This document shows, one piece after another, positions 16,382-24,471 of a stretch of 36,926 bases of DNA (the stretch's first letter is position 1; every line of letters starts with the position of its first letter). Made by a program: the position numbers and the translations under genes. Source of the stretch: JBHHWH01 sp046756405 (GTDB lineage Bacteria > Actinomycetota > Acidimicrobiia > Spongiisociales > ZC4RG35); assembly GCA_046756405.1 (NCBI GenBank), contig JBHHWH010000017.1, positions 1-36,926 of the forward strand, in the 5' to 3' direction. The notes under the pieces were generated by a model that saw only the letters and a list, made by a program, of their open reading frames with translations, was not told the DNA's origin and did no database searches.

Positions 16382-17170
16382 CTAGCCCAGGTGGCACGGC
16401 ACCACTACTGCGTCCCGGAGTCTGAGGAATCGTCCCGTGGCCCGGAAGTATCCCGCATTCACACACCGGGTGGCGCCAAGACGCCAGGTCGTGGCCTGGG
16501 GCTGGTGAACGTCGCCGTAGAAGTGGAATCGGGGCTGTCGGGAGCGGAGGTAGTCCCTTATCGGTGCCGAACCCCTCTCCTCACGGCCGGTGATCACGTC
16601 CCTGCGGAGGGGCGGCACCGCGGGAGGAACGTGGGTGCAGAGAATGTCAACCTCACCGAGGCTGTCCAGCAGTTTGATCATCTCCTCGTCGGGCACTTCT
16701 CCGTCAGCTCGGAGCGGGGTGGCGATCCCTCCGCCCACTAGACCCAGGCGGAGACCCTCGACCTCTACTACCTCGCCGTGGACGTAGCGCCATCCCTCCG
16801 GCAGGATCTCCATCAGCTGACGGGGCCGGTCGACGTTCCCGTGGATCACCAGACCCCGCCCACCCTTCAGGGCACCAGCCACCTCCTCGTACTGCCGCTC
16901 GATGGCCTCGGTGATCGCCTGTCTGACTTCGTCCCGTCGATCCCGCATCTCGGCGGCCCACAGGGACCTCATGGTCTGGTAGTCGCCTTCGGCCCGAGAC
17001 TTCGCCGATTCACGAGCGAAATCGAGGCCGAGAACCTGGGCGACCGCACCCTCTCCGGTGCGGTAGTCGGTGAGGTTTACCAGGTCTCCCAAGATGATGA
17101 TCTCTTCGCCGGTATCAACCAGGCGGCGGAGGGGCTCCACCGCGCCGTGGACGTCGGAGACAAAGATCAC
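16382..17170 (-). CDS. Calcineurin-like metallophosphoesterase
   Basis: Metallophosphoesterase of 262 residues with the five metal-binding blocks: Asp6/His8 in FVSDVHG, Asp29 in GDLVNL, Asn112 in IHGNVD (the usual GNH[DE] has Val in place of His), CTHVPP, and GDVHQPQ in place of GHxH. The substituted GNHD His normally helps protonate the leaving group, so activity may differ from classical phosphodiesterases. The GTG start overlaps the stop of the membrane-protein gene upstream by 4 nt (GTGA). Substrate is unknown. Confidence 0.85.
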   Translation of the reverse strand: MIFVSDVHGAVEPLRRLVDTGEEIIILGDLVNLTDYRTGEGAVAQVLGLDFARESAKSRAEGDYQTMRSLWAAEMRDRRDEVRQAITEAIERQYEEVAGALKGGRGLVIHGNVDRPRQLMEILPEGWRYVHGEVVEVEGLRLGLVGGGIATPLRADGEVPDEEMIKLLDSLGEVDILCTHVPPAVPPLRRDVITGREERGSAPIRDYLRSRQPRFHFYGDVHQPQATTWRLGATRCVNAGYFRATGRFLRLRDAVVVPCHLG

Positions 17171-17466
17171 CGTTCGTCGACCCTCGCCAGCGAGTAGCGG
17201 ACCCAGAGCACGGTCAGGACGGCAGCCACTACGGCGATCCCCAACGAAACCGGCCAGGGGAAGTCGAGGGGCGAGAACTCGGCCGACATGCCCGCCATCC
17301 CGAACCCCACCAGGGCCCCCACCGCGGCATTGCCCTTCACGCCCCAGCGGCGAGATGGATCACGATACGGTCGGCCTACGTTGTCGGCGAAGGTGCCACC
17401 GAGGATCACAAAGAGCAACCCCAGGACCCCCAACACCAGCGACACCGCATAGAACTTCACCATCAT
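17167..17466 (-). CDS. Small membrane protein
   Basis: A 99-residue protein with transmembrane segments near residues 5-25, 45-62 and 72-90 and short charged loops (RPYRDPSRRWG). I do not recognise a family. The start is one of two adjacent ATG codons. It overlaps the metallophosphoesterase gene by 4 nt and may be its membrane partner; it follows the 62-aa CxxC gene by 30 bp. Confidence 0.7.
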   Translation of the reverse strand: MMVKFYAVSLVLGVLGLLFVILGGTFADNVGRPYRDPSRRWGVKGNAAVGALVGFGMAGMSAEFSPLDFPWPVSLGIAVVAAVLTVLWVRYSLARVDER

Positions 17467-17496
17467 CGCTAACGGTAACCCTGAGAAGAAGGTCGA

Positions 17497-17685
17497 TCAC
17501 GACACTTCTCGGTGACGTGGGACGAGGCGAAGTCTCGGGACCAGACCCTCCCCCGCCAGATTGTCGAGGGCGGTGACCTCGGCGTCGCTCAGTTCGACCG
17601 GCGTCGGGGCGAGCAGGAAGGTCACCACGCACTCATCACAGGCCGCGGTAGCTCTCATGGCGCAGTCTTGGCAATCAATGATCAT
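17497..17685 (-). CDS. 62-residue CxxC protein
   Basis: Short actinobacterial protein beginning MIIDCQDCAMRATAACDECV. It contains CxxC pairs at Cys5/Cys8 and Cys16/Cys19, so a structural zinc or iron-sulfur site is plausible. The rest (ELSDAEVTALDNLAGEGLVP) is helical. Similar small proteins occur across actinobacteria without known function. A strong ribosome-binding site (GGAGG, 5 nt before the ATG) supports expression. It lies 63 bp after the DUF222-HNH gene. Confidence 0.78.
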   Translation of the reverse strand: MIIDCQDCAMRATAACDECVVTFLLAPTPVELSDAEVTALDNLAGEGLVPRLRLVPRHREVS

Positions 17686-17748
17686 TCGTACCTCCGAGGA
17701 TCAACCTACGGAGTCGGTGTGACACTTTCCCCCGACGGGGCCCGTCAC

Positions 17749-19044
17749 CTATGGGGGATGTTCGGTGGTGTAGACGTGTCCGAGGGGGCTGGTCCACTGG
17801 TAACGGTGGTTGGGGAGGCGTTTGAGGGTCCATCGGATATGCCGGCAATGGTGGTGGTGTCGGCAGAGGGGACACATTTGGTCTTCTCGGGTCTGGCCGC
17901 CTTCTTCTACGGGGATGTTGTGGTCTAGGTCACAGTGATGGGCGGAGGCCCGGCATCCGACGAACACGCAGGTGGGGTAGCGGGCTCGGATACGCCGTTT
18001 CATCTGGGTTGTGGGTCTTCTGCTGGTGGTTCCTACCCAGACCGGCTGGTCCTGGTGGGTGAGGGTGATCTGCCATTCGCTCCCATATTCTGCGGCGACC
18101 TGACGTGCGATATCAGCTACCACTGGGCCGAACCCGGGGATCTCGCCTGGAGCCTCGGACAGGCCGGCGAGGGTCTCTAGGTCGACACGAATGTCCACTA
18201 CTCCTCTACCACCCGAGGCCGGACTGGTATGGGGTCTCCCGCAGAGGAGATCCAAGAACACATCAGCTCGCAGCTGGTCCAGGGTGCGGGTCTCCCCGGA
18301 GGTTTTGAGACTGCGGGCTAGCTGGTCGATATAGGCTCGGGCTTCGGCCACCTTCTCTACGGGGAGACGCCAGCCGCACAGGTTGGCGGTCCCCTCCCAA
18401 TTCCGGGGCGCTTCCACACAACGGGTGGTCTTCGACTCCTCGTAGGCCTCCACCGCGGAAACCGGATCGGCTTCAGCCACCAGTCTGGCAAGGCGGGCCC
18501 GTATCTGCCCGCAGGTCCACCCCGACGCCTTCACCAGGATCTTCTCAGTGAGATCTTCGGCTACCCCAGGGGCCACACCGCAGAGGCCGTCGACGATCAT
18601 ATGGGCCTTGGCCACATCGATACGCCCCTCATAGAGAGCCTCCCAGATACGGGGATGATCCCGGAACAGGCTCTCAGCGAAACCCAACCTGCGTTGAGCG
18701 GCACGGAAAGTCAAAGTCAACGCGGCTTCTACCTCCCCGCAGGTGGCCTCCCACATCTCCGCTATCGAATACTCACCGTCCGCCGCCTCCACCTCAGCGT
18801 CGAGGATCCGCACCAGGGTTTTCTCATGTAACGCCTGAAGATGGGCGATCAGCCTCGCCTCCGCCCGCAGCAACACCACCAGGTCGTAGCCCGACAGGGA
18901 ATCCCGGTCCACCAGCTCAACAATGTCAGCCAGAAACGACCCCGGTGTCCACTCATCCAACCCAGCCGGAATCCCACCGGCCAGCGGATCCCACACCGGC
19001 CCCTCAGCCGGAACAGAATCCACGGGCATCTCTATAGCGAACAT
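17749..19044 (-). CDS. DUF222 / HNH endonuclease domain protein (13E12 family)
   Basis: A 431-residue protein of the actinobacterial 13E12/DUF222 family. The N-terminal ~300 residues form the helical DUF222 domain. The C-terminal end has an HNH nuclease-like module with a Cys/His-rich core: CVFVGCRASAHHCDLDHN, then VEEGG and MCPLCRHHHHCRHI. Members are often present in many copies per genome and may be selfish or mobile, though no transposase or terminal repeats are visible here. I chose ATG 19044 rather than the further upstream GTG because TAATAT ends 7 nt before it. The region just upstream (19045-19130) is clearly more AT-rich than the window average, consistent with an insertion boundary. 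Confidence 0.9.
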   Translation of the reverse strand: MFAIEMPVDSVPAEGPVWDPLAGGIPAGLDEWTPGSFLADIVELVDRDSLSGYDLVVLLRAEARLIAHLQALHEKTLVRILDAEVEAADGEYSIAEMWEATCGEVEAALTLTFRAAQRRLGFAESLFRDHPRIWEALYEGRIDVAKAHMIVDGLCGVAPGVAEDLTEKILVKASGWTCGQIRARLARLVAEADPVSAVEAYEESKTTRCVEAPRNWEGTANLCGWRLPVEKVAEARAYIDQLARSLKTSGETRTLDQLRADVFLDLLCGRPHTSPASGGRGVVDIRVDLETLAGLSEAPGEIPGFGPVVADIARQVAAEYGSEWQITLTHQDQPVWVGTTSRRPTTQMKRRIRARYPTCVFVGCRASAHHCDLDHNIPVEEGGQTREDQMCPLCRHHHHCRHIRWTLKRLPNHRYQWTSPLGHVYTTEHPP

Positions 19045-19051
19045 GTGTACG

Positions 19052-19057
19052 ATATTA
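19052..19057 (-). promoter_or_regulatory. -10 box of the DUF222-HNH gene
   Basis: TAATAT on the minus strand, 7 nt upstream of the ATG at 19044, which would put the transcription start on the A of the ATG. The hexamer 17 nt further upstream is TTTATT, a weak -35. This is one of the better examples of the leaderless geometry in this window. Confidence 0.45.
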
Positions 19058-19169
19058 CAACGCGGGAGAGACAAAATAAAGAGCCTTAGAAAGATTTCTC
19101 AAGAAACCTCTGAGCCCATATTGAGCGACTAGTGTGACCGCCGCATCGTGATTCCGAAGGTGCCCCCCT

Positions 19170-20462
19170 ATTAGTACCGCCGCAGGCCTAGCCGTCGTCG
19201 CACTTCTACTACTGGTCAACGCCTTCTACGTTGCCGGTGAGTTCTCCTTGATCACGGTGGAGCGGAGTCGTCTAGCCCGCCTCGCCGGCGAGGGAGATCG
19301 GGGCGCGAGGAGTCTCCTCGACGCGCTCAGCAACCTGTCCTTCCATCTATCCGGCGCCCAACTCGGTATCACGGTCTCTTCGATCGTCCTCGGGTTGGTT
19401 GCCGAGGCCACTTTGGGTCGGACCTTCGAACCCCTGCTAAGGCTGGTTGGGCTTCCCTCGGGTGCCCTCGGAGCCACCACGATCTTCCTAGCTCTGGCCT
19501 TCGGCACCAGCCTCCAACTGGTGTTCGGCGAGCTGGTACCCAAGAACCTCGCCATCACCTTTCCCTATCCCACCGCCCGTCGGGTAGGCATCCAGATGCT
19601 CTACGCCAACCGCATCCTGGCCCCGGTGATCAAGCTCCTCAACGCCGCAGCCAACGCCACGATCCGCCTCATGGGCATAGAGCCCAGAGAGGAACTCGCC
19701 GGGGTCAGGTCTTTAGAAGAGCTGGAACTGATCATCCGTGCCTCGGGCGAAGGGGGGCTTCTAAGCGACGAGCAGCTTGGCCTGCTCACCCGCTCCATAG
19801 CCTTCACCGAAAGCCTCACCTCCGATGTCTTGATTCCCCGGGTGCAAATCATCGGTCTCCCCGATACGGCCACCGTCGCCGACCTGCAGCGTGTGGCGGT
19901 TGAGTCCGGGTTCAGCAGGTTTCCTGTCTACCGCCAAGACCTCGACAACATCATCGGTGTCGCCCATGTCAAGGACAGCTTAGGGGTCCCGCCGGAGAGG
20001 AGGGCAACGGAGCCGATAACACATCACATGCGACCGGCTTTGGTCATCCCTGAGTCCCAACCCTTGGATACGGTCCTTTTCGAATTGAGGACCCGTGGGT
20101 CGGGGATGGCTGTGGTAACCGACGAATACGGGGGCACTGCCGGAATCGTCACCTCGGAAGACCTCCTCGAAGAAATCATCGGAGAGATCCGGGACGAACA
20201 CGACCAAACAACCGAGGAACCCACCAGGCCCGATGAACTTTCAGGTCTACTTCACCGCCATGAAGTCGAGGCTGCTATCGGGTTCGAGTGGCCTGAGGGT
20301 CGATACGAGACGCTCGGAGGTCTCATCACGGCCGAGTTGGGCCGCCTCCCTCAGGTTGGCGCCCGAGTCGAGGTCGAAGGGTGGACCTTCGAGGTCGTCG
20401 CCGTGGACGGATTCCGTGTCGATCGGGTCCGGGCCTATCCGCCGGAGAGGGACGGGCTGTGA
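19170..20462 (+). CDS. CNNM/CorC-type transporter, first of a tandem pair
   Basis: Membrane protein of about 430 residues: an N-terminal DUF21 transmembrane domain (LSGAQLGITVSSIVLGL, FGELVPKNLAI), two CBS domains (roughly residues 210-330) and a C-terminal CorC/HlyC domain (ETLGGLITAELGRLPQVG). The CNNM family exports or gates Mg2+ or related cations. The first transmembrane helix, LAVVALLLLVNAFYVAGEFS, lies upstream of the first in-frame ATG/GTG/TTG (TTG 19248). The frame is open only back to 19152. Its best initiator is ATT at 19170, with GAAGGTG (19156-19162) 7 nt upstream. The 3' end overlaps the second transporter gene by 4 nt (GTGA). Confidence 0.9.
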   Translation: MSTAAGLAVVALLLLVNAFYVAGEFSLITVERSRLARLAGEGDRGARSLLDALSNLSFHLSGAQLGITVSSIVLGLVAEATLGRTFEPLLRLVGLPSGALGATTIFLALAFGTSLQLVFGELVPKNLAITFPYPTARRVGIQMLYANRILAPVIKLLNAAANATIRLMGIEPREELAGVRSLEELELIIRASGEGGLLSDEQLGLLTRSIAFTESLTSDVLIPRVQIIGLPDTATVADLQRVAVESGFSRFPVYRQDLDNIIGVAHVKDSLGVPPERRATEPITHHMRPALVIPESQPLDTVLFELRTRGSGMAVVTDEYGGTAGIVTSEDLLEEIIGEIRDEHDQTTEEPTRPDELSGLLHRHEVEAAIGFEWPEGRYETLGGLITAELGRLPQVGARVEVEGWTFEVVAVDGFRVDRVRAYPPERDGL

Positions 20463-21784
20463 GCCTGCTGGCAGTCTTGATCACGCTGCTCTTGGTGCTG
20501 GTCAACGGGTTCTTTGTGTCCGTGGAGTTCGCCTACACGGCCTCCCGTCGCCACGTACTCGAAGACCTAGCTGAGAAGGGCAGCCGTTTTGCTCGGTGGG
20601 CGCTGGCCTCCATGAGCGACCTGCCAGTCACCTTCGCCGGCGCCCAATTAGGTATCGCCGCTGCCTCCCTCGCCCTCGGCTTCGTCATAGAGAATTCCCT
20701 GGAGTCATCCTTCGAAGGCGTCTACCTCACCCTCGGGCTTCCCGAAGGGACCGTGGCGGCGGCGGCGGTTACCACGGCCCTGGTGGTCATCTCCTTCATC
20801 CACAACGTCTTCGGGGAGATGGCCCCCAAGAACGCCACGATTGCCGCTCCCGAAAGAGCAGCCCTCCTTCTAGCTGCTCCCTTCCGCGGCTACCTGGTTC
20901 TCTTCCGTCCCGCGATCCTCTCCCTGTCCTGGGTGGCCGGTGCCATCCTCAGACTCTTCAGGGTTGAGCCCCGGAACTCGGTGGAGATGTCCCCTTCGGC
21001 CGACGACATCGCCACCCTGGTCAGCACCATCGGGGCCGGAGGCATCATCGATCCCAGCTCCTCCCGGCTGCTCAATTCGGCACTCAGATTCCGCAAGACT
21101 CTCGTTTCGGAGGTGATGGTGCCGCGGCCAGATCTGGTTGCCCTACCGATCACTGCGACCCCTGCCGAGTTCGAGCAGACCGTCGTCCGGACTGGCCACT
21201 CGAGGATCCCTGTCTATGACGGCAACCTCGACGACATCCAAGGTTTCGTCCACGCCAAGGACTTGCTCGCCGCGCCCGCGGGGAAACGCCACCAGCCCCT
21301 GGACCGTAAGTTGGTTCGACCGGTCCCGGTAGTGCCCGAGACGATGCCGGTCTCTCCCGTGTTGGAGATGATGCGATCCGAGGGAGTTCACCTGGCGATA
21401 GCCATCGATGAACACGGCAGCGTCTCGGGATTGGTGACTCTGGAGGACATCGCAGAGGAGCTGGTAGGAGAGATCCGGGATGAACACGACATACGGGAGG
21501 TCATGGAGATCCGCCCTGCCGGCAAAGACCGCTATCTGATAGCGGGCCAGACCCGCACCGACAGGCTACGGAGCCTGGGGGTGAACCTCCCCGAAGGCGA
21601 GTACGAAACAGTGGGGGGCTTCGTCATGGCGAAACTAGGAAGAGTTCCGCGACGGGGCGACACTGTGATCACCGACAGCTTCGAGATCACGGTACGAAGA
21701 CTGGACGGACGCCGGGTCCGCGAAGTAGAACTTCGACTCATCGGCGACAGCGGGGAAGCTCCCCCTACAGGCCGATCAGGGTGA
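20459..21784 (+). CDS. CNNM/CorC-type transporter, second of a tandem pair
   Basis: A 441-residue paralogue of the preceding protein with the same order: DUF21 membrane domain (MSLLAVLITLLLVLVNGFF, TFAGAQLGIAAASLALGF, FGEMAPKNATIAAPE), CBS pair (SEVMVPRPDLVALPITATP; LVTLEDIAEELVGEIRDEHD) and CorC/HlyC domain (YETVGGFVMAKLGRVPRRGD). I chose GTG 20459, which overlaps the upstream stop and is preceded by GGAGAGG; the longer open frame upstream would only add a non-family Arg-rich peptide. The two proteins may form a heterodimer, as CNNM proteins are dimeric. The last 20 bp overlap the convergent gene. Confidence 0.92.
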   Translation: MSLLAVLITLLLVLVNGFFVSVEFAYTASRRHVLEDLAEKGSRFARWALASMSDLPVTFAGAQLGIAAASLALGFVIENSLESSFEGVYLTLGLPEGTVAAAAVTTALVVISFIHNVFGEMAPKNATIAAPERAALLLAAPFRGYLVLFRPAILSLSWVAGAILRLFRVEPRNSVEMSPSADDIATLVSTIGAGGIIDPSSSRLLNSALRFRKTLVSEVMVPRPDLVALPITATPAEFEQTVVRTGHSRIPVYDGNLDDIQGFVHAKDLLAAPAGKRHQPLDRKLVRPVPVVPETMPVSPVLEMMRSEGVHLAIAIDEHGSVSGLVTLEDIAEELVGEIRDEHDIREVMEIRPAGKDRYLIAGQTRTDRLRSLGVNLPEGEYETVGGFVMAKLGRVPRRGDTVITDSFEITVRRLDGRRVREVELRLIGDSGEAPPTGRSG

Positions 21785-22670
21785 GGGCGCCCACCAAGTA
21801 CTCCTCGTGGTCGGTCACCGGGATCGGGTCGGGACCGAAGGTAGGTTCCAGTTCCCGCGCCCGAGAAATGGTCTCATCTAGCTTCACCGACACCGCTTCC
21901 TCCATGATCGAGGCCACGGGAGCTTCTCCAGCGGCCAATAGCTTCTCCCGGCGCACCAGCCCGACGAGCCGGCCTTCGTCCGCCACGGCCAGGGTCTGCT
22001 CGTTGTGGAGCCGGAGAGTGTCGTCCGCCTGACGCAACGGACCTACGTAGACCGGCTCCTCCATGAACCGAAACACCCTGTCGGGTGCGCTGCGAACCAC
22101 AACCGCCCCGGCCTGGGCAGTTCTTCTCAGGCGGGCACCAGGACCCAGCATGGCCCGCTGCACCCATGAGCCGCCGGGGGCACCTAGAACCAGGAGCGCC
22201 CCTTCATCGAGGTTTGCTACCAGGTCGCCCACGCTATCCACTTCCACGATGCGACGAATCAGCCCGGAGAACCGCGAACCGATCTGGTCGAGAAGCTCGA
22301 ACCCTGTCCCCGGGTCCTCCCCCGGGCGGACGGCGAAGACCATCTCTCCGTCCACTTCGAGGGCAGCGGCCAACCGGTCGGCGACCTCAGCTGAGAGCAG
22401 GGAGTGTGGACCTCCGGCCACGGTGGCGGTCACCTTGGTCACCTCGTCGGGGTTGAAATCCACCGGCACCGCCACATTGACCAGATCAAAGCTGCCGGGG
22501 AGACGCCGGGAGACAAGCAAATCGGCCCGGTTCTCGATGCACTTATCCGCCAGGTCGCCGGTGACCCTGGGACTGTCACTGCCCCCGATCAACCTGGCGA
22601 GTTCGGCGCATCCCTTGCCCCTGGTCCAGACCACTGAAGGCTTGTCGTCTTTACCGGACCTCAGGTACAT
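21765..22670 (-). CDS. UspA-like domain plus CBS-like region
   Basis: A 301-residue soluble protein. The middle resembles a universal-stress-protein fold: DLVNVAVPVDF near the start, then LVLGAPGGSWVQRAMLGPGA and AGAVVVRSAP, the Gly-rich nucleotide-binding pattern of UspA. The last ~100 residues look like a CBS pair (MEEPVYVGPLRQADDTLRL, ASIMEEAVSVKLDETISRA, YLVGALTLIG). Both modules bind adenine nucleotides in other proteins, so an energy-sensing role is plausible. The ATG at 22670 has GAGG 6 nt upstream. It faces the CNNM pair, and the two 3' ends overlap by 20 bp. Confidence 0.72.
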   Translation of the reverse strand: MYLRSGKDDKPSVVWTRGKGCAELARLIGGSDSPRVTGDLADKCIENRADLLVSRRLPGSFDLVNVAVPVDFNPDEVTKVTATVAGGPHSLLSAEVADRLAAALEVDGEMVFAVRPGEDPGTGFELLDQIGSRFSGLIRRIVEVDSVGDLVANLDEGALLVLGAPGGSWVQRAMLGPGARLRRTAQAGAVVVRSAPDRVFRFMEEPVYVGPLRQADDTLRLHNEQTLAVADEGRLVGLVRREKLLAAGEAPVASIMEEAVSVKLDETISRARELEPTFGPDPIPVTDHEEYLVGALTLIGL

Positions 22671-22785
22671 CACCTACCTCGAGTGTGTCATGCCGGCGAT
22701 CTCATCTGCTACCCGCACCCTATGTTGGAGGGACGTGTTAGTGACCGCATTGTCTCTGGTCCGACAGGATGGCTCCTCAAGGTGA

Positions 22786-22791
22786 CATTAT
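22786..22791 (+). promoter_or_regulatory. Candidate -10 box of the nitroreductase gene
   Basis: CATTAT, 7 nt upstream of the ATG at 22799, matching TATAAT at four positions. It decides between two possible starts (22769 and 22799) in favour of the second, which also fits the family start. Confidence 0.35.
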
Positions 22792-22798
22792 TGGCCCT

Positions 22799-23395
22799 AT
22801 GGAGTTCGCCCAAGTCCTAGCCCGTCGCCGGATGGTGAGAAACTACACCTCGGACCCGGTGGATTCTGCTGCCCTGCAACGGATCGCATCCGCTGCCCTA
22901 CGGGCTCCATCGGCCGGCAACAGCCAGGGCATCGCGGTGGTAGTGGTCACAGACCCGCAGCGTCGCGCCGCCATCGCCCGTCTCGCCGGAGAGGAGGAGT
23001 ATGTGGCCAGGGGCTTCGACCCTTGGATCTCCCGGGCTCCTGCCCATCTCGTCATCGCTGTGAGCGAGAAGATCTACCGGGATCGCTACTCGGAGCCCGA
23101 CAAGCTGGGACCCGACGGCAAGCCCATCGAATGGCCGGTTCCCTACTGGTGGGTGGATGCCGGCGCCGCCATGATGGCCGTCCTCCTCGCCGCCGTGGAC
23201 GAGGGACTCGCCGCCGGCTTCCTGGGGGTCCACTCCACCCCCGACCTAGGGAAGCTGGTCGGGTTCCCCGACCACTTCTTCCCCATCGGTGTGGTCACTA
23301 TTGGGCATCCTGCTCCTGACCGGCGCTCGTCGAGCCTCGACAGACCGAAGAGAGGGCCTGAGGAAAGGATCCGCTGGGAGACCTGGACCGACTAA
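22799..23395 (+). CDS. Nitroreductase-family flavoprotein
   Basis: FMN-dependent oxidoreductase of about 198 residues. Family words: RRRMVRNYTSDPVD near the N-terminus (FMN-phosphate-binding Arg), ALRAPSAGNSQGIAVVVV, and VDAGAAMMAVLLAAVDEGLA, then GFLGVHSTPDLGKLVGFPDH. These enzymes transfer electrons from NAD(P)H to nitro groups, quinones or cofactor intermediates; the substrate cannot be told. A start at ATG 22769 would add ten residues, but the family begins near MEFAQVL. It is convergent with the DUF2007 gene with 1 bp between the stops. Confidence 0.88.
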   Translation: MEFAQVLARRRMVRNYTSDPVDSAALQRIASAALRAPSAGNSQGIAVVVVTDPQRRAAIARLAGEEEYVARGFDPWISRAPAHLVIAVSEKIYRDRYSEPDKLGPDGKPIEWPVPYWWVDAGAAMMAVLLAAVDEGLAAGFLGVHSTPDLGKLVGFPDHFFPIGVVTIGHPAPDRRSSSLDRPKRGPEERIRWETWTD

Positions 23396-23396
23396 G

Positions 23397-23618
23397 TCAC
23401 TCGCCCGGAGGAAGCAACCGTTCCAGCACCTCCAGAGCCTCCGCCATATCGGCCTCGCGTACCAGCACCCTCACCCCTTCGCTGATCTCCAGGACCGGAA
23501 TCGTGGAACTGGCGGAGTCAGCTTCGACGAACGCCTCGATACCCGCCGACTCCAACTTGGCCCGAATCAGGTTGGCCTCCGCCAACGATCCGTAGGTACC
23601 AACGAGGGCAGGGCGCAT
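23397..23618 (-). CDS. DUF2007 family protein
   Basis: A 73-residue protein matching the small DUF2007 fold: VGTYGSLAEANLIRAKLESA, GIEAFVEAD and VRVLVREADMAEALEVLE. Family members are called putative signal-transducing proteins on structural grounds only; a ferredoxin-like fold is expected. It is divergent from the rRNA methyltransferase gene and convergent with the nitroreductase gene. Confidence 0.82.
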   Translation of the reverse strand: MRPALVGTYGSLAEANLIRAKLESAGIEAFVEADSASSTIPVLEISEGVRVLVREADMAEALEVLERLLPPGE

Positions 23619-23644
23619 GAGCGAACTCTAGGTAGTACCGGTGC

Positions 23645-23650
23645 GATACT
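23645..23650 (+). promoter_or_regulatory. Candidate -10 box of the TrmH-type gene
   Basis: GATACT, 8 nt upstream of the ATG at 23659 (four matches to TATAAT), again at a distance fitting a leaderless transcript. It favours ATG 23659 over GTG 23641. Confidence 0.35.
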
Positions 23651-23658
23651 GGTCGTCT

Positions 23659-24435
23659 ATGACCAGCTTCGAGGTCACTTCGACAGCGAACCCCCGGATC
23701 AAACGCCTCATCCGCCTCCGGGAAGACCGGAGGTTTCGTCATCGGAAAGGACTGTTCATCATCGAAGGCCCCCGGCTTCTGGCCAGGGCCATCGAAGCGG
23801 GCTTTGAACCCGAGGAGGTCTACTGGGACGGCTCCACGCCGATCCCCTGGAACGGACCGTCGATTCTCGTGGAGCCGTCGGTACTCGACCGGGCCTCTTA
23901 CCGTCGCAAGTCGGAGGGCGTCATCGCAGTGCTCCCCCAATTCCCAACAGGGTTGGATTCCCTCCCCCCATCTCCTACCTTTCTGTTGGGTGCCGAGAAC
24001 CTGGAGAAACCGGGGAATCTAGGAGCGATGCTCCGTACCGCGGACGCGGTGGGAGCCGAAGGGTTCGTAGTGGTCGGTGCGGGGGTAGATCCCTTCAACC
24101 CGAACGCGATCCGGGCCTCGACGGGAGCCCTACTCACCGTACCCCTCGCCCTGTGCACCCTCGAGGAGCTGGTCGGCTGGCTGAGCGATCGCGACATTGA
24201 GCTGATCGCCGCCACACCCGATGCCGACAAGACGGTCTGGGAGGTGGATCTCACCCGACCCTGCCTTCTTCTGGTGGGGGCGGAAGACCAAGGCCTGACC
24301 GCCGCGGCTCGAACCGCGGCCAGGGCCCTCGTCTCCGTGCCCATGGCCGGCTCCGTCGATTCCCTCAACGCCTCGGTCACCCTGGCGGTCATGGCCTATG
24401 AGGCCGCCAGGCAGCGCTCCCTCCTGAATCCTTGA
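23659..24435 (+). CDS. TrmH-family (SPOUT) RNA 2'-O-methyltransferase
   Basis: S-adenosylmethionine-dependent RNA ribose methyltransferase of 258 residues. The N-terminal substrate-binding domain has STANPRIKRLIRLREDRRFR and FIIEGPRLLARAIEAG. The SPOUT knot follows: LLGAENLEKPGNLGAMLRTA (motif 1), LLLVGAEDQGLTAAA (motif 2) and VPMAGSVDSLNASVTLAVMA (motif 3). The substrate, most likely 23S rRNA or a tRNA, is not determinable. Its TGA overlaps the -35 hexamer of the SOS promoter that drives the next gene. Confidence 0.9.
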   Translation: MTSFEVTSTANPRIKRLIRLREDRRFRHRKGLFIIEGPRLLARAIEAGFEPEEVYWDGSTPIPWNGPSILVEPSVLDRASYRRKSEGVIAVLPQFPTGLDSLPPSPTFLLGAENLEKPGNLGAMLRTADAVGAEGFVVVGAGVDPFNPNAIRASTGALLTVPLALCTLEELVGWLSDRDIELIAATPDADKTVWEVDLTRPCLLLVGAEDQGLTAAARTAARALVSVPMAGSVDSLNASVTLAVMAYEAARQRSLLNP

Positions 24436-24461
24436 CACCGAACAGGTGTTCGGAGTAGGCT
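24432..24461 (+). promoter_or_regulatory. Sigma-A promoter with embedded LexA (SOS) box
   Basis: A perfect -35 (TTGACA, 24432-24437) and a -10-like TAGGCT (24456-24461) are separated by 18 bp. Between them lies CCGAACAGGTGTTCGG (24438-24453), a perfect palindrome with the GAAC-N4-GTTC core of the Gram-positive/actinobacterial LexA site. LexA bound there would block RNA polymerase directly. The GTG at 24472 lies 10 nt after the -10, so the transcript is leaderless or has a leader of only a few bases. Confidence 0.8.
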
Positions 24462-24471
24462 GCCCCGGGCC

